Shown here: positions 7,290 to 15,814 of the stretch, piece after piece
Numbering within the stretch: position 1 is the first letter of the stretch
Layout of the letters: the number at the start of each line of letters is the position of its first letter
From: Geodermatophilus ruber
Lineage (GTDB): Bacteria > Actinomycetota > Actinomycetes > Mycobacteriales > Geodermatophilaceae
Direction of reading: 5' to 3'
NCBI RefSeq assembly: GCF_900114385.1
Contig: NZ_FOSW01000003.1
Span: 124,001 to 188,000, forward strand
Length of the DNA: 64,000 bases
Position numbers and translations under genes: made by a program
The notes under the pieces: model-generated
Databases searched by the model: none
Told to the model about the DNA's origin: nothing
The model's input: only the letters and a program-made list of their open reading frames with translations

Positions 7290-8323
7290 CCGCGGACCGC
7301 ACTCCCGAGCTCTACGTCCAGGACGTCACGTTGCGGGACGGCATGCACGCCGTGCGGCACCGGATCACCCCGGCCGATGTGGCCCGCATCGTGGCCGCGC
7401 TGGACGCGGCGGGCGTGGACGCCATCGAGGTCGCCCACGGCGACGGGCTGGCCGGCGGCAGCCTGAACTACGGGCCCGGGTCCCACACCGACTGGGAGTG
7501 GATCGAGGCCGCGGCGGAGAACTGCAGCCGGGCGGTGCTGACCACGCTGCTGCTGCCCGGCATCGGCACGATCGCCGAGCTGAAGCACGCCTACTCCCTC
7601 GGCGTGCGGTCGATCCGGGTGGCCACCCACTGCACCGAGGCCGACGTCGCCGCCCAGCACATCGCCACCGCCCGCGAGCTGGGCATGGACGTGTCGGGCT
7701 TCCTGATGCTCAGCCACATGGCCCCGGCCGCCGAGCTGGCCCGGCAGGCCAAGCTGATGGAGTCCTACGGGGCGCACTGCGTCTACGTCACCGACTCCGG
7801 CGGCCGGCTGACCATGGACGGCGTGCGCGAGCGGGTCCGCGCCTACCGCGACCTGCTCGCACCGGGGACCCAGATCGGCATCCACGCCCACCAGAACCTC
7901 TCCCTGGCGGTGGCCAACTCGGTGGTCGCCGTCGAGGAGGGGGTCACCCGGGTGGACGCCTCGCTGGCCGGGCACGGGGCGGGTGCGGGCAACTGCCCGA
8001 TCGAGCCGTTCATCGCCGTGGCCGACCTGCAGGGCTGGCAGCACGGTTGCGACCTGTTCGCGCTGCAGGACGCCGCCGACGACCTGGTCCGCCCGCTGCA
8101 GGACCGGCCGGTGCAGGTGGACCGGGAGACGCTGACGCTGGGCTACGCCGGCGTCTACTCCAGCTTCCTGCGCCACGCCGAGGCCGCCTCCGGGCAGTAC
8201 GGCATCGACGTCCGCTCGATCCTGCTCGAGGTCGGCCGCCGCGGCCTGGTCGGCGGCCAGGAGGACATGATCGTCGAAGTCGCCCTCGACCTGACCGCGG
8301 AGCGGACCTCCGTCGTCGCCTGA
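7286..8323 (+). CDS. mhpE: 4-hydroxy-2-oxovalerate aldolase (MhpE/BphI type)
   Basis: A 345-residue DmpG-type TIM-barrel aldolase. [13 protein letters not shown] at residues 11-23 carries the catalytic Arg-Asp pair, the metal-binding HAHQN is in the middle, and the C-terminal communication domain includes [13 protein letters not shown], the segment that docks to the dehydrogenase. It splits 4-hydroxy-2-oxovalerate to pyruvate and acetaldehyde, passing the aldehyde to MhpF. The start is the ATG overlapping the MhpF stop by 4 bases; the frame is open much further upstream, but that extension overlaps the MhpF coding region. This gene ends the operon, and a hairpin follows at 8555. Confidence 0.93.
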   Translation: MTADRTPELYVQDVTLRDGMHAVRHRITPADVARIVAALDAAGVDAIEVAHGDGLAGGSLNYGPGSHTDWEWIEAAAENCSRAVLTTLLLPGIGTIAELKHAYSLGVRSIRVATHCTEADVAAQHIATARELGMDVSGFLMLSHMAPAAELARQAKLMESYGAHCVYVTDSGGRLTMDGVRERVRAYRDLLAPGTQIGIHAHQNLSLAVANSVVAVEEGVTRVDASLAGHGAGAGNCPIEPFIAVADLQGWQHGCDLFALQDAADDLVRPLQDRPVQVDRETLTLGYAGVYSSFLRHAEAASGQYGIDVRSILLEVGRRGLVGGQEDMIVEVALDLTAERTSVVA

Positions 8324-8554
8324 CGCCCTCGGCCTCCGCGTACAGCGTCCGGTCCGCTGCAGGCAGCATCCGGCGGCTGCGGTCGGAGCTCTGACCGTCT
8401 CGCCGTCCCTGGCGACCGCCGTCCGGCCGGTGGCAGGGGCTCGCGGCCGAGGGCGGGCGGTGATGGCGATGTCGGCGACCGTGCGTGGTGGCTCCCGCCG
8501 GCCGGACCGGTTGCTGCCGTTGCGGTCACCCGCCGATGAGCCGTGTAGGACCGG

Positions 8555-8584
8555 GCCGGCGGCGGGCATGCGCTCGCCGCCGGC
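8555..8584. terminator. Bidirectional hairpin between convergent genes
   Basis: GCCGGCGGCG (8555-8564) pairs with CGCCGCCGGC (8575-8584) around a 10-base loop. It lies between the aldolase (plus) and the DhaKL gene (minus), 10 bases from the latter's stop, so it can serve both. The remaining intergenic sequence from 8324 shows nothing else convincing. Confidence 0.65.
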
Positions 8585-8593
8585 CGAGCCGGG

Positions 8594-10300
8594 TCAGGCG
8601 CCCAGCGCGTCGGCGACGGCGGCCAGCCAGAGGGTGACCGCGTGCGCTCCGGGGTCCGGGTGGCCGACGGCGCGGGCGCCCAGGTAGCTGGACCGGCCCA
8701 GCTTCGCCTGCACGTCCGCCGTCGCCTGGGTGCCCTCCCGGGCTGCGGTCACGGCGCACTGCAGGGCCTTCCACGGGTCCAGCCCGGAGGCCAGATCCGC
8801 AGCAAGCGCATCGGCCGCGGGACGAAGGGCGTCGACCATCGTGCGATCGCCCGGCGCTGCTCCACCGATCTCCTGCACCCCGTCCACGGCGGCGCTGAAG
8901 GCCGCCGCCCACTCGGCGGCGCCCACCGGCCGATCCTCGGGCACGGCTGCCGCGGCGCGCATGAGCATCACCGCGTACAGCGGACCCGAGGTTCCCCCGA
9001 CGGACCGGCGCACCGTGGCCGACGCGGCCCGCAGCACCGCCGCGGGTCCGGCCTGACCGGGGTAGTCGGCGACCTCCTCGAGTAGCGCCCGGGCGCCCCG
9101 GGACAGGCTGGTGCCCAGGTCGCCGTCGCCGACCTCCCGGTCGAGGTCGGTGAGCTCCTGCTCCGCCTGCAGCAACCGGGCGGCGGCCGCTTCCAGGCCA
9201 CGGCGGAGGGGATCGCCGGCGTCCAGCCCGCCGCCGATGACCGGTACGGCGTCCCCGGCGGGGGGCTCGATCGGCCTCGGCTCCGACGCCGGGGCGCCGC
9301 CGTGCCGCGGCCACGCCGGCGCCGTGGTCGGCGAGTCGAGGGCGGCCAGCACGTCGTCGTCGACGGGGAGCAGGCTCAGCGAGCACCCGGCCATGTCCAG
9401 CGCGGTGAGGAAGCTGCCGACCCAGATCCGCTCCACGACCAGCCCGCGGCCGCGCAGGTCCGCGAGTGCCGCCCGCGCCATGACGTCCAGTTCGATCGGC
9501 GGCGTGGCGCCCAGCCCGTTGACCAGCAGGGCCAGCCGTGTCCCCGGGGCGAAGGCGCCGTCGGCGACGACCCGGTCGAGCAGGCCCCGGGCGATCGCAT
9601 CCGCCGGGCGGGAGACGGTGCGCTCCACCCCCGCCTCGCCGTGGATGCCCAGGCCCCACTCGATCTCGCCGTCGGTCAGCTGGAACGAGGGCCTGGCGGT
9701 GCCCGGCACGGTGCACGCCGACAGGGCGACCCCCATGGTCCGGACCGCGTCGGCGGCCGCTCGCGCCCGGGCCGCGACCTCGGGGAGTGGCAGGCCCGCC
9801 TCGGCCGCCGCGCCGGCGACCTTGTGCACCAGGACCGTGCCGGCGATGCCCCGCCGGCCTGCGCCGACCGCCGCCACCAGGGCGACGTCGTCCGCGACGA
9901 CGACGACCTCGACCGGCGTTCCCTCGGCGCGGGCCAGCTCCGCGGCCAGGCCGAAGTTGAGCCGGTCGCCGGTGTAGTTCTTCACGATCAGCAGGACGCC
10001 CGCCGGCGATGCGACGGTCCGGATGGCGGCCAGCACGGCGTCCACCGAGGGCGAGGTGAACACCTCGCCCGCGACGGCGGCGGTCAGCATCCCGGCGCCG
10101 ACGTAGCCGGCGTGCGCGGGTTCGTGCCCGGCGCCGCCCCCGGACACCACGGCGACCTTTCCCGCTGCCCGGAGCTCCGCCACGTCGCTGCGGACCGCCG
10201 TCGTCCAGCCGGCCAGGCGGGACGTGGTCGCCACGGCTCCGGTGAGCCCGTCGAGGGCCTCACCCACCACGTCACGGGGCTCGTTGATCAGCTTGTTCAT
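8594..10300 (-). CDS. Dihydroxyacetone kinase, fused DhaK-DhaL
   Basis: A 568-residue single-chain, ATP-dependent dihydroxyacetone kinase. The N-terminal DhaK domain (about 1-330) has GGGAGHEPAHAGYVGAGML and the substrate-binding His at residue 220 (GIHGE), which forms the covalent hemiaminal with dihydroxyacetone. The C-terminal DhaL domain (about 365-568) has the nucleotide/Mg site GDGDLGTSLSRGA and GGTSGPLYA. It phosphorylates dihydroxyacetone or related trioses/ketoses to feed glycolysis. No PTS-type DhaM gene is nearby, consistent with ATP being the donor. The ATG at 10300 has AGGAG about 8 bases upstream; the longer frame to 10444 lacks domain content. The divergent MarR gene could regulate it. 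Confidence 0.9.
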   Translation of the reverse strand: MNKLINEPRDVVGEALDGLTGAVATTSRLAGWTTAVRSDVAELRAAGKVAVVSGGGAGHEPAHAGYVGAGMLTAAVAGEVFTSPSVDAVLAAIRTVASPAGVLLIVKNYTGDRLNFGLAAELARAEGTPVEVVVVADDVALVAAVGAGRRGIAGTVLVHKVAGAAAEAGLPLPEVAARARAAADAVRTMGVALSACTVPGTARPSFQLTDGEIEWGLGIHGEAGVERTVSRPADAIARGLLDRVVADGAFAPGTRLALLVNGLGATPPIELDVMARAALADLRGRGLVVERIWVGSFLTALDMAGCSLSLLPVDDDVLAALDSPTTAPAWPRHGGAPASEPRPIEPPAGDAVPVIGGGLDAGDPLRRGLEAAAARLLQAEQELTDLDREVGDGDLGTSLSRGARALLEEVADYPGQAGPAAVLRAASATVRRSVGGTSGPLYAVMLMRAAAAVPEDRPVGAAEWAAAFSAAVDGVQEIGGAAPGDRTMVDALRPAADALAADLASGLDPWKALQCAVTAAREGTQATADVQAKLGRSSYLGARAVGHPDPGAHAVTLWLAAVADALGA

Positions 10301-10431
10301 GGCATGGTCTCCTGGGCGCGCTCGGGGGTACTGGGTCGTGCCGTGCGGGGTGGTGCCGTCGAACCAGGGGCGGCCACGGCACGACGAGGATCGGGACGGC
10401 GCGTCCCGGCAGGACGAGGGAGGGCGCCGGC

Positions 10432-10962
10432 GTGGCCGGTCCACAGCTGCACCGCGAGAAGCTGCCGGTGACGATCGACCGGGAGGCCTACACGCCGGCG
10501 TTCCTCTCCCTGGTGGCCAACGCCCTGTCCTGGGGCGGTTCCTACCTCTACATGCGCCGGTTCGGCGTGGGCGTCAACGACTGGCGGGTGCTCTCCGCGC
10601 TCGGCAACCACCCCGGGGCCACCGCCGGTGAGGTGTGCACGGTGCTGGGCCTCAACAAGTCGGTGGTCTCCCGCAGCGTGTCCGGCATGGTCGACCGTGG
10701 GCTGGTGGCCATCGAGCGCGCCGAGGGACAGCGGCGCCTCTACCTGACCGAGGAGGGCGTCGCGCTCCACGATCAGCTGCTGCCGTTGGCGTTGGAGCGC
10801 GAACGGCGGATGCTGCGGGGCTTCACCGACGAGGAGATCGTCCAGCTGCGGGGATTCCTCCGCCGTATGCACGACAACCTCTTCGAGGCCGCCGACACGG
10901 GCGCGGCGGTGGCAGGCGGGGAGGACGCCGTCGAGCAGCCGGGGAGTCACCGGAACGACTGA
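10432..10962 (+). CDS. MarR-family transcriptional regulator
   Basis: A 176-residue protein with a central winged helix: ATAGEVCTVLGLNKSVVSRSV is the recognition region and GQRRLYLTEEG the wing, with helical arms on both sides for dimerisation. The GTG start has GGGAGGG 6-7 bases upstream. MarR proteins commonly respond to phenolic ligands. The AT-rich repeats immediately downstream (11031-11111), in front of the cytochrome P450, are its most likely target; the divergent DhaKL gene is another possible target. The C-terminal 20 residues are low-complexity. Confidence 0.85.
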   Translation: MAGPQLHREKLPVTIDREAYTPAFLSLVANALSWGGSYLYMRRFGVGVNDWRVLSALGNHPGATAGEVCTVLGLNKSVVSRSVSGMVDRGLVAIERAEGQRRLYLTEEGVALHDQLLPLALERERRMLRGFTDEEIVQLRGFLRRMHDNLFEAADTGAAVAGGEDAVEQPGSHRND

Positions 10963-11030
10963 GCGGGGCCGGACCAGCGACACGACGGGCTTCCTCCTCC
11001 AGGACCTGGGCACGCTGCGGGTCGTGGAGT

Positions 11031-11111
11031 TTATATAGCAACTTTTTGCTGCCGCCTGCTTGACATCGCCGTGCGCGGACGGTGCACTACGGCCGAGTTG
11101 ATTTAGCAACT
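11031..11111 (+). promoter_or_regulatory. P450 promoter with two TAGCAACT elements
   Basis: TAGCAACT occurs at 11036-11043 and 11104-11111. The first lies in a 5-4-5 palindrome AGCAA-N4-TTGCT (11037-11050) beside a TATATA stretch, unusual in this GC-rich DNA. A TTGACA -35 match at 11060-11065 lies between them, with TGCACT 17 bases further as a weak -10. Two copies flanking a promoter suggest MarR repression sites. Confidence 0.5.
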
Positions 11112-11146
11112 CTATCGTCGAGCACACGACCGGAGGAAGCCCAGCG

Positions 11147-12343
11147 ATGGCACCCGCGACCGGACGCCCCACCGTGGACGTCGACCCCTTCACCCGGGAG
11201 TCGCTGGCCGACCCGCTGCGGATCGACGCCCTGGTGCGCGAGACGGCTCCCGTGGTGTGGCTGTCGGCGCACCAGGTGTGGGCCACGGGGCGGCACGACC
11301 TGGTCGAGCGGGTTTTCAGGGACTGGGGGACGTTCACCTCCACCGCCGGGACCGGCGTCACCAACACCCGGCGGGCCGAGAACTGGCGGGAGCCCAGCGT
11401 GCTGCTGGAGGCCGATCCGCCGGAGCACACCCCCCGGCGGGCGGTGATGACCCGGGCACTGGGTCCGGCGGCCGTGCGGCGCCTGCGGGCCGGCTTCGCC
11501 GCGACCGCCGACGCGCTGGTCGACGAGCTCCTCGAGCGCGGGGAGTTCGACGCCGCCACCGACCTGGCGCAGGCCTACCCGCTCACGGTGCTGCCCGACG
11601 CGGTTGGCTTCGTGCCGGAGGGGCGCCGGCACCTGCTGCCGTACTCGAACCTGAACTTCCAGGCGATGGGTCCCCGCAACGAGCTCTACGACGAGGCCGT
11701 CGAGCTGGCCGGCGATTCGCCCGCCTACGTGGCCTGGCAGATGCGGCGCGAGGCGCTGCGACCCGACGGGCTCGGTGCCGACATCTTCGCCGCCGCCGAT
11801 GCGGGCGAGATCACCGAGCACGAGGCGGCCATGATGGTTCGCTCCATCCTCTCCGCGGGGGTGGACACCACGATCTTCGGCATCGGGCTGACCATCCGGT
11901 CCCTGATCGAGAATCCCGACCAGTGGCAGCTGCTGCGCCAGGATCCCTCGCTGGCCCGCTTCGCCTTCGACGAGTCGCTCCGTTACACCGCGCCGAGTCC
12001 GATCATCGGGCGGACGACCAACGTCCCGGTGGAGCTCGACGGCATCCAGCTGGGCGCCGACGAGAAGGTGCTGCTCTTCCTCGGCGCGGCCAACCGCGAC
12101 CCCCGCCGGTGGGAGGACCCCGACGAGTTCCGCATCACCCGGCGGGCCGCCGGCCACCTGGCGTTCGGCACCGGCGTCCACGGCTGCGTCGGCCACCTGA
12201 TCGCCCGGATGGAGGCCGAGTGCCTGCTCTCCGCGCTCGCCCGCAAGGTGGGGCGGCTGGAGCTGACCGGCGAGCCGCGCATCACGTACTCGAACTGGCT
12301 GCGCGGTCTGGACTCTCTGCCCGTCCGCGCGCACGCCGCCTGA
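11147..12343 (+). CDS. Cytochrome P450 (CYP199-like, class I bacterial)
   Basis: A soluble 398-residue P450. The I-helix oxygen-activation motif SAGVDTT is near residue 238, the K-helix ExxR is ESLR, and the heme loop FGTGVHGCVG has the thiolate ligand Cys347. The overall pattern (PVVWL, HTPRRAVM, AGVDTT) resembles the CYP199 group, which demethylates or hydroxylates para-substituted benzoates; this substrate idea is inference. No ferredoxin or reductase gene is adjacent, so electron partners must be elsewhere. It lies downstream of a MarR gene and two candidate MarR sites, and 54 bases upstream of a solute-binding protein, suggesting uptake and oxidation of a small aromatic compound. Confidence 0.88.
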   Translation: MAPATGRPTVDVDPFTRESLADPLRIDALVRETAPVVWLSAHQVWATGRHDLVERVFRDWGTFTSTAGTGVTNTRRAENWREPSVLLEADPPEHTPRRAVMTRALGPAAVRRLRAGFAATADALVDELLERGEFDAATDLAQAYPLTVLPDAVGFVPEGRRHLLPYSNLNFQAMGPRNELYDEAVELAGDSPAYVAWQMRREALRPDGLGADIFAAADAGEITEHEAAMMVRSILSAGVDTTIFGIGLTIRSLIENPDQWQLLRQDPSLARFAFDESLRYTAPSPIIGRTTNVPVELDGIQLGADEKVLLFLGAANRDPRRWEDPDEFRITRRAAGHLAFGTGVHGCVGHLIARMEAECLLSALARKVGRLELTGEPRITYSNWLRGLDSLPVRAHAA

Positions 12344-12397
12344 ACGACCCCGGTTCCCGGAGTCCTCCGGGACCTGCCCGACCAATGGAGGTACGGC

Positions 12398-13390
12398 ATG
12401 AGAACACCCCCGCGGACGCTGCTGGCAGCCCTGGCCGCAGCGACGCTCGCCCTGTCCGCCTGCGGCGGCTCCGAGGAGCCCGCCGACGGCGGGGCGACCG
12501 CCAGCGACGAGCTGCGGACGGTCACCGTGGGCGTCGTCCCGGTCGTGGACGTCGCCGCGCTGTACGTGGGGGAGGCCCAGGGCTTCTTCGCCGACCGGGG
12601 CATCGAGCTGGACATCCAGTTCGGGACCGGCGGCGCGGCCCTGGTCCCCGGCCTGATGAACGACTCCTACGACTTCGTCTACGCCAACGTCGTCACCCTC
12701 CTGCAGGCGCGTGACCGCGGGTTGCCGCTGGTCGCCGTCGCCGAAGGGGGCCGGTCGACCGGCGAGCAGGGCGCCGACCACGGCGGCGTCCTGGTCCCCG
12801 AGGCCAGCGACGTCCAGGACGCCGGCGACCTCGCCGGTCGCCGGGTGGCGGTCAACGCGCTGGCCGGCCTGCACGAGCTGACCACGCGCGCCGCCGTCGA
12901 GGCCGCCGGGGGCGACCCGGACGCCGTCTCGTTCGTCGAGCTCCCGCTGCCGGACATGGCCACGGCGATGGCCGAGGGACAGGTCGACGCCATGGCGACG
13001 AGCGAGCCCTTCCTCGGCGTCGCGGCGGCGCAGGGCAACCGCCTGGTCGCCTCGCAGTTCGTCGACACCGACCCGGACTTCGTGACCGCCCTGTACACGA
13101 CCACGGAGCAGAAGACGCAGCAGGACCCGGAGCTGGTCGAGGCGTTCACCGCAGCCGTGGAGGAGTCGATGGACTACGCGGCCGATCATTCCGACGAGGT
13201 CCGCGCGGAGCTGCCCAACTTCACCCAGATCGACCCGGCGGTCATCCCGACGATGGTCCTGACCAAGTTCAGCAGCGACCTGCCCCGGCAGCCGCTGGAG
13301 CGGGTGGCCGAGCTCGCGCAGAAGAGCGGCGTCCTCGGGGACGGTGCCGCTGCGGTGGACGGGCTGCTGTCCTACCGCGAGCAGAGCTGA
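12398..13390 (+). CDS. ABC-transporter solute-binding lipoprotein (NMT1/SsuA-like), orphan
   Basis: A 330-residue lipoprotein. The signal peptide ends in the lipobox LSAC with acylated Cys22, followed by a Gly/Glu-rich linker and a periplasmic-binding fold of the NMT1/THI5/TauA type (VVDVAALYVGEAQGFF, AGRRVAVNAL). Members bind sulfonates, nitrate, pyrimidine precursors or aromatic acids. GGAGGTACGGC precedes the ATG. No permease or ATPase gene follows; a strong hairpin comes directly after the stop, so it must share a transporter encoded elsewhere or act as a sensor. The position right after the P450 suggests a ligand related to its substrate (inference). Confidence 0.85.
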   Translation: MRTPPRTLLAALAAATLALSACGGSEEPADGGATASDELRTVTVGVVPVVDVAALYVGEAQGFFADRGIELDIQFGTGGAALVPGLMNDSYDFVYANVVTLLQARDRGLPLVAVAEGGRSTGEQGADHGGVLVPEASDVQDAGDLAGRRVAVNALAGLHELTTRAAVEAAGGDPDAVSFVELPLPDMATAMAEGQVDAMATSEPFLGVAAAQGNRLVASQFVDTDPDFVTALYTTTEQKTQQDPELVEAFTAAVEESMDYAADHSDEVRAELPNFTQIDPAVIPTMVLTKFSSDLPRQPLERVAELAQKSGVLGDGAAAVDGLLSYREQS

Positions 13391-13404
13391 GGCGACAGCG
13401 CGCC

Positions 13405-13471
13405 CACATCCGGCCGAGGCCGGGGGGCGGCTCCCACTCGTGCGGAGCCACCCCCGGCCTCGCTGGATGTG
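13405..13471. terminator. Long multi-arm hairpin terminator
   Basis: A 12-bp stem, CGAGGCCGGGGG (13415-13426) with CCCCCGGCCTCG (13451-13462), is enclosed by CACATCC/GGATGTG arms (13405-13411 and 13465-13471). GGCTCC/GGAGCC pair inside the loop. It ends the P450-binding protein unit. Confidence 0.8.
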
Positions 13472-13523
13472 CGGGCTGATGTCACCGTGATGTGCTCGGG
13501 CATGGAGGAGCGGAGGAGGCCGG

Positions 13524-14474
13524 ATGGCCGGTGCCGAGTTGGGACTGGGGCTGGCCGCGATCGGCCGGCCGGCGTACATCAACGTCGGGCGAGACGCAGA
13601 CCTGCCCGCCGACCGTTCCCCGGAAGTCCTGCGGAGGCGGGCGCACGACCTTCTGGACGCTGCCGCCGGCCTGGGTGTGAACTACGTGGACGCGGCTCGC
13701 TCCTACGGGCTGGCTGAGGAGTTCCTCGCCTCCTGGCTGCGCGGCCGGACCACGCCGCCGCCGTTCGTCGCCAGCAAGTGGGGCTACCGCTACACCGCCG
13801 GCTGGCGAATCGACACCCCTCAGCACGAGGTCAAGGACCACAGCGCCGCCATGCTGGCGCAACAGTTTCGTGAGTCCCACGAACTGCTGGGTCCGTGGCT
13901 GCGCCTCTACCAGGTCCACTCCCTGACACTCGACAGCCCGTTGTGGGGGGACCCGGCGGTGATCCGTGAGCTGGCGCAGATTCGCGCCAGCGGGGTGGAG
14001 GTCGGTCTGTCGACCTCCGGCCCCGAGCAGGCTGCCACCGTCCGGCGCGCACTGGACGTCGTTGTCGACGGCCACCGGCTGTTCAGCAGCGTGCAGAGCA
14101 CCTGGAATCTGTACGAGCCGTCCGTGGGCCCGGCCCTGGCAGATGCGCATGCGGCCGGTCTGCGGGTGGTGATCAAGGAAGTGCTGGCCAACGGCCGGCT
14201 CACCGACCGCGGCGTCGACCCCAGCAGCCGACTCACCGAGGCTGCTCGCGCGCACGGGGTCGGGGTGGACGTGCTCGCCCTGGCGGCCGGGCTGGCCCGC
14301 CCGTGGTGCGATGTGGTGCTCAGCGGCGCTGTGTCCGTCGAACAGTTGGCCGCCAACATGCGCGCCCTCGAGCTGGCCGGCGACCCCGACACCCAGGGTC
14401 TGTTGAGCAGCCTGCTCGAGCCGCAGGACCCCGGCGAGTACTGGGGCAACCGCAGCCGGCTGCCGTGGCGGTGA
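13524..14474 (+). CDS. Aldo/keto reductase
   Basis: A 316-residue TIM-barrel aldo/keto reductase. The catalytic tetrad is recognisable: Asp in NYVDAARSYG, Tyr in the same segment, Lys in ASKWGYRY and His in LYQVHSLT. The C-terminal NADPH site is less canonical than in well-studied members. It probably reduces or oxidises a sugar or small carbonyl compound with NADP(H). GGAGGCCGG precedes the ATG. It stands alone between a terminator and a convergent SMP-30 gene; the gluconate genes beyond make a sugar-type substrate plausible but unproven. The 95-base gap to the next gene shows nothing notable. Confidence 0.82.
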   Translation: MAGAELGLGLAAIGRPAYINVGRDADLPADRSPEVLRRRAHDLLDAAAGLGVNYVDAARSYGLAEEFLASWLRGRTTPPPFVASKWGYRYTAGWRIDTPQHEVKDHSAAMLAQQFRESHELLGPWLRLYQVHSLTLDSPLWGDPAVIRELAQIRASGVEVGLSTSGPEQAATVRRALDVVVDGHRLFSSVQSTWNLYEPSVGPALADAHAAGLRVVIKEVLANGRLTDRGVDPSSRLTEAARAHGVGVDVLALAAGLARPWCDVVLSGAVSVEQLAANMRALELAGDPDTQGLLSSLLEPQDPGEYWGNRSRLPWR

Positions 14475-14569
14475 CCCGCCGTCCCCGTGCTCCTCCTGGT
14501 CGCCGCCGGTCCGGGGTGGTGGACTCTGGCCACGGCGCTGGTGGCCGCCGCCGGCGAGGTGGCCGTCGG

Positions 14570-15415
14570 TCAGCCGGCGAACTCGCGGGCGGGCAGGCCG
14601 CGCACACCGACGTCGGCCCGGAACAGCGACCCGGCCAGAGGATCCGCGCCGGGCGGGAGACCCTCGCGCGACGTCGTGATGAACAGCTGGTCCAGCCGCG
14701 GCCCCCCGAAGGTGCAGGCGGTCACCATGTCCACGGGCACCTCCACGACGCCGTCGTGCACGCCGTCGGCGGTGAAGTGCCACACGGCTCCCCGGTCGGC
14801 CAGGGCCACCCAGACACCGTCCTGCTCGTCGACGGTCAGGCCGTCGGGCCGGCCGCCGCCGGGGATCGCGGCGAACGGACGTCGTCCGGTGAGGCCCGCG
14901 TCGCGGTCGTAGTCGAAGACGTCGACCCGGTGGGTGGCGGTGTCGGCGTAGTAGGCGCGGGAGCCGTCGCTGCTCCACTCCAGCCCGTTGGAGATCGTCA
15001 CCTCGCCGAGCACCGTGTGCACCGTTCCGTCGGGGTCCAGCCGGTACAGCGAGGCGGCGCCGGCTCGCTGGTCGTAGGCCATCGACCCGCAGTAGAAGCG
15101 GCCGTCGGGATCGCATCCTCCCTCGTTCATCCGGATGTCCTCGGCGTGCCACAGGGGGTCCAGCCGGGTGACGGTCCCGTCGGCGTCCTCCAGGGCGAAA
15201 CCCCGCTCGACGCCGAGGACGGCGCCTCCACCGCGGCGGGGCCGCAGCGCCGCGACGACGTCCGCGACGTGACGGCGGCCGACCGTGCCGTCCTCGGCGA
15301 GGGAGAGCACGTCCCCGGCCAGCATGTCCACCCAGCGCAGCCCGCCCCACCGGGCCGACCAGACCGGCCCCTCCCCGTGGTAGGCCACCGGGTCGGTCAC
15401 CTGCTCCGCCCGCAT
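14570..15415 (-). CDS. SMP-30/gluconolactonase-family sugar lactonase
   Basis: A 281-residue six-bladed beta-propeller of the SMP-30/LRE family. The first metal ligand is Glu15 in YHGEGPVW; NEGGCDPDGRFYCGSM, ISNGLEWSSDG and RPDGLTVDEQDGVWVA carry the other calcium/zinc ligands (Asn and Asp). It hydrolyses sugar lactones such as gluconolactone to the acid, matching the gluconokinase at 16839. The ATG at 15415 has GGGAGGGG 6 bases upstream. It is divergent from the phosphatase and kinase genes across a 399-base gap. Confidence 0.88.
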   Translation of the reverse strand: MRAEQVTDPVAYHGEGPVWSARWGGLRWVDMLAGDVLSLAEDGTVGRRHVADVVAALRPRRGGGAVLGVERGFALEDADGTVTRLDPLWHAEDIRMNEGGCDPDGRFYCGSMAYDQRAGAASLYRLDPDGTVHTVLGEVTISNGLEWSSDGSRAYYADTATHRVDVFDYDRDAGLTGRRPFAAIPGGGRPDGLTVDEQDGVWVALADRGAVWHFTADGVHDGVVEVPVDMVTACTFGGPRLDQLFITTSREGLPPGADPLAGSLFRADVGVRGLPAREFAG

Positions 15416-15814
15416 GGGAGCCCCTCCCGTGTCGCGCGACCGGTCCGTCGCCGGCGCGCATCTGCCGAGGGCGTCCACACCATCCGCAGACCAGGACGGG
15501 GCCGACGGCGGGCATACCCGAACCCGGGCAGGCTAGCCGTCGACGAGCCGGCCGGCGCCCTCGGCGGGCGGCGGCCCGGCGAGAGGTGGTCCGCGGGTGC
15601 TGCCCAGATCCCGCCCGGCTCGGCCCCGGCCGGGCCACCGGCCCCGTCGGGTCAGGCGTCCGTGCGGGTCTCGGCCCCGTCCTGGGCCGGATGCCCGGCG
15701 TCGATGTCCGACGCGGCCGCGCGCACGGCCGGAGAGCGGCGAATGGCGCGACCGGCCGGACAGTGGTCTCCTGCTGAGCGGGGGCGCCCCAGATCCCAGG
15801 CCGGAGGGCGGGAC
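15416..15814. other. 399-base divergent intergenic region
   Basis: This gap separates the lactonase (minus) from the HAD gene (plus) and must hold both promoters. It has long open frames on both strands because of its GC content, but none has a good start, ribosome site or recognisable protein. I see no clear operator or -35/-10 pair. Confidence 0.4.
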
